The position numbers were made by a program, and so were the translations under genes. Shown one piece after another: positions 58,594-64,000 of a DNA stretch of 64,000 nucleotides. The notes beneath the pieces were generated by a model. It was not told where the DNA came from, did not search any database, and saw nothing but the letters and a program-made list of their open reading frames with translations. The DNA is from Paracidovorax avenae (lineage in GTDB: Bacteria; Pseudomonadota; Gammaproteobacteria; Burkholderiales; Burkholderiaceae_C): NCBI RefSeq assembly GCF_040892545.1, contig NZ_CP156079.1, forward strand, positions 1,364,001 to 1,428,000. Reading direction: 5' to 3'. The stretch's first letter is position 1. Every line of letters begins with the position of its first letter.

Positions 58594-58953
58594 ATGAACC
58601 TCGATCAATACCTCCCCGTTCTTCTGTTCATCCTGGTCGGCATCGGAGTGGGGGTGGTGCCCCTGGTCCTGGGCTACGTGCTGGGTCCCAATCGGCCCGA
58701 CGCGGCCAAGAATTCCCCCTACGAGTGTGGCTTCGAGGCCTTCGAAGATGCGCGCATGAAGTTCGACGTGCGCTACTACCTCGTCGCCATCCTCTTCATT
58801 CTTTTCGATCTGGAAATCGCATTCCTCTTCCCGTGGGCGGTCACGCTGCACGAGGTCGGGGTGACCGGTTTCGTCGCCGTCATCGTCTTCCTGGCCATCC
58901 TGGTCGTGGGCTTTGCCTACGAGTGGAAAAAGGGTGCCCTGGATTGGGAATGA
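58594..58953 (+). CDS. nuoA: NADH-quinone oxidoreductase subunit A
   Basis: A 119-residue three-helix membrane subunit of complex [41 protein letters not shown] and [40 protein letters not shown] between helices 1 and 2 is the quinone-cavity loop with its conserved Cys. First gene of the nuo operon; nuoB follows 24 bp later. Confidence 0.97.
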   Translation: MNLDQYLPVLLFILVGIGVGVVPLVLGYVLGPNRPDAAKNSPYECGFEAFEDARMKFDVRYYLVAILFILFDLEIAFLFPWAVTLHEVGVTGFVAVIVFLAILVVGFAYEWKKGALDWE

Positions 58954-58977
58954 CGGGGCTTCACAAGGAACGACACG

Positions 58978-59457
58978 ATGATTGAAGGCGTGATGAAGGA
59001 AGGCTTCATCACCACGAGCTATGACTCCGTGGTGAACTGGGCCAAGACCGGATCGCTGTGGCCCATGACCTTCGGTCTGGCCTGCTGCGCCGTCGAGATG
59101 ATGCATGCCGCCGCGGCGCGCTACGACATCGGCCGCTTCGGCGCCGAGGTGTTCCGCGCCAGTCCCCGGCAGTCCGATCTGATGATCGTGGCCGGCACGC
59201 TCTGCAACAAGATGGCCCCGGCCCTGCGCAAGGTGTACGACCAGATGTCGGAGCCGCGCTGGGTGATCTCCATGGGCTCCTGCGCCAACGGCGGCGGCTA
59301 CTACCACTACAGCTACTCGGTGGTGCGCGGCTGTGACCGCATCGTGCCGGTGGACGTGTACGTGCCGGGCTGCCCCCCGACCGCCGAGGCGCTCATCTAC
59401 GGGATCATCCAGCTCCAGCAGAAGATCCGCCGCACCCATACCATCGCCCGCGTCTGA
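58978..59457 (+). CDS. nuoB: NADH-quinone oxidoreductase subunit B
   Basis: A 159-residue peripheral-arm subunit carrying cluster N2, the last [4Fe-4S] centre before quinone. The adjacent Cys pair is in [20 protein letters not shown]. The other ligands are in [20 protein letters not shown] and [16 protein letters not shown]. NuoB pairs with NuoD to form the quinone site. nuoC starts 13 bp after its stop. Confidence 0.98.
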   Translation: MIEGVMKEGFITTSYDSVVNWAKTGSLWPMTFGLACCAVEMMHAAAARYDIGRFGAEVFRASPRQSDLMIVAGTLCNKMAPALRKVYDQMSEPRWVISMGSCANGGGYYHYSYSVVRGCDRIVPVDVYVPGCPPTAEALIYGIIQLQQKIRRTHTIARV

Positions 59458-59470
59458 AGGGTTCTCCAGC

Positions 59471-60079
59471 ATGACAGCCATTGCCATCCGACCCGAGGCT
59501 CTGCGGGACGCGGTCACCGCTGCGCTCGGCGACAAGGCGCGCGACATCGTGCTCGCGCTCGACGAACTCACGGTGACCGTCTCGGCCGCCGACTACCTGG
59601 CCGCGATGCAGCTGCTGCGCGATGCGCCCGGCTGTCGGTTCGAGCAGCTCGTGGACCTCTGCGGCATCGACTACTCCACCTATGGCGACGTGGGCACGGA
59701 AGGCCCGCGCTATGCCGTGGTGTCGCACCTGCTGTCCGTGAGCCTCAACCAGCGCGTGCGCGTGAAGGTGTTCTGCCCGGACGACGACTTCCCCGTGGTG
59801 GCGTCGGTGTCCGGCATCTGGAACTCCGCCAACTGGTACGAGCGCGAGGCCTTCGACCTCTACGGCATCGTGTTCGACGGCCATGACGACCTGCGCCGCA
59901 TCCTGACCGACTACGGCTTCATCGGCCATCCCTTCCGCAAGGATTTCCCGCTGTCGGGCCACGTCGAGATGCGTTACGACACCGAGGCGCGCCGCGTGGT
60001 GTACGAGCCGGTGACGATCGAGCCGCGCGAGATCACGCCCCGCATCATCCGCGAAGAAAAGTATGGAGGCCTGCACTGA
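59471..60079 (+). CDS. nuoC: NADH-quinone oxidoreductase subunit C
   Basis: A 202-residue 30-kDa subunit, not fused to NuoD as in E. coli. [40 protein letters not shown] and [19 protein letters not shown] are the conserved elements, the second being the 30-kDa signature. ATG 59471 follows nuoB. nuoD begins 28 bp after the stop. Confidence 0.97.
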   Translation: MTAIAIRPEALRDAVTAALGDKARDIVLALDELTVTVSAADYLAAMQLLRDAPGCRFEQLVDLCGIDYSTYGDVGTEGPRYAVVSHLLSVSLNQRVRVKVFCPDDDFPVVASVSGIWNSANWYEREAFDLYGIVFDGHDDLRRILTDYGFIGHPFRKDFPLSGHVEMRYDTEARRVVYEPVTIEPREITPRIIREEKYGGLH

Positions 60080-60107
60080 GGCGCCCAGCGCATTCAGGTG
60101 ATCCACG

Positions 60108-61361
60108 ATGGCTGAAATCAAGAACTACTCCCTGAACTTTGGTCCGCAGCACCCGGCCGCGCACGGCGTGCTGCGCCTGGTGCTCGAGCTCGACGGCGAA
60201 GTCGTGCAGCGCGCCGACCCCCACATCGGCCTGCTGCACCGCGCCACCGAGAAGCTGGCCGAGCACAAGACCTTCATCCAGTCGCTGCCCTACATGGACC
60301 GGCTGGACTATGTCTCGATGATGTGCAACGAGCACGCCTACTGCCTGGCCATCGAGAAGCTGCTGGGCATCGACGTGCCGCTGCGCGCGCAGTACATCCG
60401 CGTGATGTTCTCCGAGATCACGCGCCTGCTGAACCACCTGATGTGGCTGGGCTCGCACGGAAACGATTGCGGCAGCTCCACGATCCTGATCTACACGTTC
60501 CGCGAGCGTGAAGACCTGTTCGACATGTACGAGGCGGTGTCGGGCGCGCGCATGCACGCGGCCTACTTCCGTCCGGGCGGCGTCTATCGCGACCTGCCGG
60601 ACACGATGCCGCAGTACACGGCGAACAAGGTCCGCAACGCCAAGGCGATCGAGGTGCTGAACCAGAACCGCCGCGGCTCGCTGCTGGACTTCATCGACGA
60701 CTTCACGCAGCGCTTCCCCAAGTGCGTGGACGAATACGAAACGCTGCTGACGGACAACCGCATCTGGAAGCAGCGCACCGTGGACATCGGCATCGTGACG
60801 CAGGAGCGCGCGCTGAACCTCGGCATGACCGGCCCCATGCTGCGCGGCTCGGGCATCGCCTGGGACCTGCGCAAGAAGCAGCCCTACGACGCCTACGACC
60901 GCGTGGAGTTCGACATCCCCGTGGGCAAGACGGGCGACTGCTACGACCGCTACCTCGTGCGCGTGCAGGAGATGCGCCAGTCCAACCGCATCATCAAGCA
61001 GTGCGTGGACTGGCTCCGTGCCAACCCGGGCCCCGTCATCACCGACAACCACAAGGTGGCGCCGCCGTCGCGCGAGTCGATGAAGTCGAACATGGAAGAG
61101 CTGATCCACCATTTCAAGCTCTTCACCGAAGGCTTCCGCGTGCCCGAGGGCGAGGCCTATGCCGCCGTCGAGCACCCGAAGGGCGAGTTCGGCATCTACC
61201 TCGTGAGCGACGGTGCCAACAAGCCGTACCGGCTCAAGATCCGCGCACCGGGCTTCGCCCACCTCGCGACCCTCGACGAGATGGCGCGCGGGCACATGAT
61301 CGCCGATGCCGTGGCCATCATTGGCACGATGGATATCGTGTTCGGAGAGATTGACCGATGA
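60108..61361 (+). CDS. nuoD: NADH-quinone oxidoreductase subunit D
   Basis: A 417-residue 49-kDa subunit forming the quinone-reduction site with Nuo[21 protein letters not shown], the conserved [35 protein letters not shown] and [20 protein letters not shown] (seen near residue 345) with the C-terminal DIVFGEIDR are all present. The His and Tyr of the quinone site are retained. The stop overlaps the nuoE start (ATGA). Confidence 0.98.
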   Translation: MAEIKNYSLNFGPQHPAAHGVLRLVLELDGEVVQRADPHIGLLHRATEKLAEHKTFIQSLPYMDRLDYVSMMCNEHAYCLAIEKLLGIDVPLRAQYIRVMFSEITRLLNHLMWLGSHGNDCGSSTILIYTFREREDLFDMYEAVSGARMHAAYFRPGGVYRDLPDTMPQYTANKVRNAKAIEVLNQNRRGSLLDFIDDFTQRFPKCVDEYETLLTDNRIWKQRTVDIGIVTQERALNLGMTGPMLRGSGIAWDLRKKQPYDAYDRVEFDIPVGKTGDCYDRYLVRVQEMRQSNRIIKQCVDWLRANPGPVITDNHKVAPPSRESMKSNMEELIHHFKLFTEGFRVPEGEAYAAVEHPKGEFGIYLVSDGANKPYRLKIRAPGFAHLATLDEMARGHMIADAVAIIGTMDIVFGEIDR

Positions 61362-61885
61362 GTACCGAAACGAAGCAAGCCGCCGGCGCATCGCCGGTGA
61401 CCGAGGCGACGCGCGCGCGCTTCGCCCGCGAGGTGGCCAAGTACCCGCCGGAGCAGAAGCAGTCCGCCGTGATGGCCTGCCTGTCCATCGTGCAGCAGGA
61501 GCAGGGCTGGGTCAGCGCCGAGAGCGAGGCCGTGATCGCCGAGGTCCTGGGCATGCCCCAGATCGCCGTGCATGAAGTCACGACCTTCTACAACATGTAC
61601 AACCAGCAGCCGCTGGGCAAGTACAAGCTCAACGTCTGCACCAACCTGCCGTGCCAGCTGCGCGACGGCCAGAAGGCGCTGCACCACCTCGAGAAGAAGC
61701 TCGGCATCGCCATGGGCGAGACCACGCCCGACGGGCTGTTCACGCTGCAGCAGTGCGAATGCCTGGGTGCCTGCGCCGACGCGCCCGTGATGCTGGTGAA
61801 CGACCGCACGATGTGCAGCTTCATGGACAACGAGAAGCTCGACCAGCTCGTGGACGGCCTGCGCCAGGCGGAGGGACAGGCATGA
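61358..61885 (+). CDS. nuoE: NADH-quinone oxidoreductase subunit E
   Basis: A 175-residue subunit with a thioredoxin-like [2Fe-2S] domain (cluster N1a). The four Cys ligands are in [12 protein letters not shown] and [15 protein letters not shown]. The N-terminal helical part ([20 protein letters not shown]) packs on NuoF. A start overlapping nuoD and a stop overlapping nuoF (ATGA) indicate coupled translation. Confidence 0.97.
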   Translation: MSTETKQAAGASPVTEATRARFAREVAKYPPEQKQSAVMACLSIVQQEQGWVSAESEAVIAEVLGMPQIAVHEVTTFYNMYNQQPLGKYKLNVCTNLPCQLRDGQKALHHLEKKLGIAMGETTPDGLFTLQQCECLGACADAPVMLVNDRTMCSFMDNEKLDQLVDGLRQAEGQA

Positions 61886-63240
61886 CCACCGCAGCACAGA
61901 TCCTCTCGCAGTTCCAGGCCACGGGCGTCCAGACCTGCTTCCACGACCGCCACATCGAGCCGCAGATCTATGCGGGCCTCGACGGCACGAACTGGAGCAT
62001 CAAGGACTACGAGGCGCGCGGCGGCTACCAGGCCCTGCGCAAGATCCTGGGCACCGATGGCGGCGAGCCGATGACCCAGGACCAGGTCATCGCCACCGTC
62101 AAGGAATCCGGCCTGCGCGGCCGCGGCGGCGCGGGCTTCCCGACGGGCCTGAAGTGGAGCTTCATGCCCCGCTCGTTCCCGGGCCAGAAGTACCTCGTCT
62201 GCAACTCCGACGAAGGCGAGCCGGGCACCTGCAAGGACCGCGACATCCTGCAGTTCAACCCGCACATCGTCATCGAGGGCATGATCATCGCGGCCTTCGC
62301 GATGGGCATCTCGGTGGGCTACAACTACATCCACGGCGAGATCTTCCAGACCTACGAGCGTTTCGAGGCCGCGCTGGAAGAGGCGCGCGCCGCGGGCTAC
62401 CTGGGCGACAACATCCTGGGCAGCAGCTTCAGCTTCCAGCTGCATGCCGCCCACGGCTTCGGTGCCTACATCTGCGGCGAGGAAACCGCGCTGCTGGAAT
62501 CGCTGGAAGGCAAGAAGGGCCAGCCGCGCTTCAAGCCGCCGTTCCCGGCCAGCTTCGGCCTGTACGGCAAGCCCACCACGATCAACAACACCGAGACCTT
62601 CGCGGCGGTGCCCTGGATCATCCGCAACGGCGGCGCGGCCTACCTGGCCTGCGGCAAGCCGAACAACGGCGGCACCAAGATCTTCTCGGTGTCCGGCGAC
62701 GTGGAGAAGCCCGGCAACTACGAGATCCCGCTGGGCACGCCGTTCAGCAAGCTGCTGGAACTGGCCGGCGGCGTGCGCAAGGGCCGCCAGCTCAAGGCCG
62801 TGATCCCGGGCGGTTCGTCCGCCCCGGTGCTGCCCGCGTCCATCATCATGGAATGCACGATGGACTACGACTCCATCGCCAAGGCCGGCTCGATGCTGGG
62901 CTCGGGTGCCGTGATCGTCATGGACGACTCTCGCAGCATGGTCGAGAGCCTGCTGCGCCTGTCGTACTTCTATTCGCACGAGTCCTGCGGCCAGTGCACG
63001 CCCTGCCGCGAAGGCACGGGCTGGATGTGGCGCGTGATCGACCGCATCCAGCACGGCCAGGGCCGCGAAGGCGACCTGGACCTGCTCAATTCGGTGGCGG
63101 ACAACATCCAGGGGCGCACCATCTGCGCCCTGGGCGACGCGGCGGCCATGCCGGTGCGCGCGATGATCAAGCACTTCCGTCCGGAATTCGAGGCGCTGAT
63201 CCGCAACAAGACGAGCCCCCAGGCTCCGGCCTCCGCCTGA
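61882..63240 (+). CDS. nuoF: NADH-quinone oxidoreductase subunit F
   Basis: A 452-residue NADH-binding subunit with FMN and cluster N3. [15 protein letters not shown] is the NADH-binding loop, [16 protein letters not shown] and [20 protein letters not shown] contact FMN, and the [4Fe-4S] ligands are in [15 protein letters not shown] with the last Cys in [14 protein letters not shown]. Length is normal. The stop is 15 bp before nuoG. Confidence 0.98.
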   Translation: MTTAAQILSQFQATGVQTCFHDRHIEPQIYAGLDGTNWSIKDYEARGGYQALRKILGTDGGEPMTQDQVIATVKESGLRGRGGAGFPTGLKWSFMPRSFPGQKYLVCNSDEGEPGTCKDRDILQFNPHIVIEGMIIAAFAMGISVGYNYIHGEIFQTYERFEAALEEARAAGYLGDNILGSSFSFQLHAAHGFGAYICGEETALLESLEGKKGQPRFKPPFPASFGLYGKPTTINNTETFAAVPWIIRNGGAAYLACGKPNNGGTKIFSVSGDVEKPGNYEIPLGTPFSKLLELAGGVRKGRQLKAVIPGGSSAPVLPASIIMECTMDYDSIAKAGSMLGSGAVIVMDDSRSMVESLLRLSYFYSHESCGQCTPCREGTGWMWRVIDRIQHGQGREGDLDLLNSVADNIQGRTICALGDAAAMPVRAMIKHFRPEFEALIRNKTSPQAPASA

Positions 63241-63255
63241 TCGCGAGAAACGCAT

Positions 63256-64000
63256 ATGGTTGAAATCGAACTCGACGGGAAGAAGGTGGAAGTCGCCGAA
63301 GGCTGCATGGTGATGCATGCGGCCGAGAAGGCGGGCACCTACATCCCTCATTTCTGCTATCACAAGAAGCTCTCCATCGCCGCCAACTGCCGCATGTGCC
63401 TGGTGGACGTGGAGAAGGCTCCCAAGCCGATGCCTGCCTGCGCCACGCCCGTGACGCAGGGCATGATCGTGCGCACCAAGAGCGACAAGGCCATCAAGGC
63501 CCAGCAGTCGGTCATGGAGTTCCTGCTGATCAACCACCCGCTGGACTGCCCGATCTGCGACCAGGGCGGCGAGTGCCAGCTGCAGGACCTGGCCGTGGGC
63601 TACGGCGGCTCCTCCTCGCGCTACGAGGAAGAAAAGCGCGTGGTCTTCCACAAGGACGTCGGCCCGCTGATCTCCATGGAGGAGATGAGCCGCTGCATCC
63701 ACTGCACCCGCTGCGTGCGCTTCGGCCAGGAAGTGGCCGGCGTGATGGAGCTGGGCATGATCCACCGCGGCGAGCATTCCGAGATCACCACCGTGGTGGG
63801 CGATACCGTGGATTCCGAGCTGTCGGGCAACATGATCGACATCTGCCCCGTGGGCGCGCTCACGAGCAAGCCGTTCCGCTACAGCGCCCGCACGTGGGAG
63901 CTGTCGCGCCGCAAGTCGGTCAGCCCGCATGATTCCACGGGTGCCAACCTGATCGTCCAGGTGAAGAACCACAAGGTCATGCGCGTCGTCCCGTTCGAGA
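63256..64000 (+). CDS. nuoG: NADH-quinone oxidoreductase subunit G, 3' end outside window
   Basis: The first 248 codons of the large iron-sulfur subunit. The N-terminal [2Fe-2S] domain has Cys in HFCYHKKLSIAANCRMCLVD and ACATPVT. The His-Cys cluster N5 region is INHPLDCPICDQGGECQLQD. The [4Fe-4S] N4 ligands are in CIHCTRCVRFGQEV and DICPVGAL. The molybdopterin-like C-terminal domain begins at the window edge (GANLIVQVKNHKVMRV). Start ATG 63256 (MVEIELDGKKVE). The rest of nuo (H to N) is presumably beyond. Confidence 0.96.
   Translation, partial: MVEIELDGKKVEVAEGCMVMHAAEKAGTYIPHFCYHKKLSIAANCRMCLVDVEKAPKPMPACATPVTQGMIVRTKSDKAIKAQQSVMEFLLINHPLDCPICDQGGECQLQDLAVGYGGSSSRYEEEKRVVFHKDVGPLISMEEMSRCIHCTRCVRFGQEVAGVMELGMIHRGEHSEITTVVGDTVDSELSGNMIDICPVGALTSKPFRYSARTWELSRRKSVSPHDSTGANLIVQVKNHKVMRVVPFE

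Overview
The window is a gene-dense, high-GC stretch of a betaproteobacterial chromosome. I read it as Comamonadaceae, most likely a plant-associated Acidovorax of the citrulli/avenae type. The reasons are the asd-fimV-truA-trpFBA-accD block, the leuCDB block with an entericidin between leuC and leuD, rpsF-priB-rpsR-rplI-dnaB, rpsO-pnp, tpiA-secG-tRNA-Leu-nuo, and a PIP box like those of HrpX-controlled type III genes. Genus assignment is inference; no database search was possible.

Layout. 1-4.7 kb: the edge of an exopolysaccharide-type cluster (three glycosyltransferases, a polyprenyl-phosphate sugar transferase, a methyltransferase). 4.8-6.1 kb: a LON-domain protein divergent from a YggT membrane protein. 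6.1-20.9 kb, minus strand: LysR regulator, leuC, entericidin, leuD, leuB, an SDR, asd, fimV, truA, trpF, trpB, trpA, accD. 21-25 kb: dnaJ, dnaK and grpE on the minus strand behind a heat-shock-type promoter. 25.2-28.3 kb: rpsF-priB-rpsR-rplI and dnaB. 28.3-31.7 kb: a coiled-coil membrane protein, a PIN-PhoH ATPase, a Bcp peroxiredoxin and a Mth938-like protein. 31.9-38.2 kb: an alanine-type aminotransferase, hom, thrC, mobB, moeA, moaD. 38.2-40.8 kb: a dapA-like gene, a putative type III effector and three small hypothetical genes lying between moaD and moaE. 40.8-44.5 kb: moaE, clpB and a small membrane protein. 44.7-53.2 kb: aldehyde dehydrogenase, GNAT, methyltransferase, dusC-like, phospholipase D-like lipoprotein and an aminotransferase. 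53.3-57.9 kb: rpsO, pnp, a quinone oxidoreductase and tpiA. 57.9-64 kb: secG, tRNA-Leu(GAG) and nuoA-G (nuoG runs off the end).

Two observations stand out. First, the gene at 39255-39785 (minus) encodes a 176-residue protein starting MGNNC, an acylation-type N terminus resembling that of AvrPto. It lies 60 bp downstream of an exact PIP box (TTCGT-N15-TTCGC), so it is a good candidate for an undescribed HrpX-regulated type III effector. Second, asd is preceded by a 34-codon open frame whose end reads ITTKTTTTI, followed by mutually exclusive stem-loops and an intrinsic terminator. That is the layout of a threonine/isoleucine-sensing transcription attenuator, and I know of no described case for asd in this group. 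Smaller regulatory finds include a long stem-loop in the pnp leader, heat-shock promoters for clpB and grpE, and an inverted repeat over the rpsF promoter.
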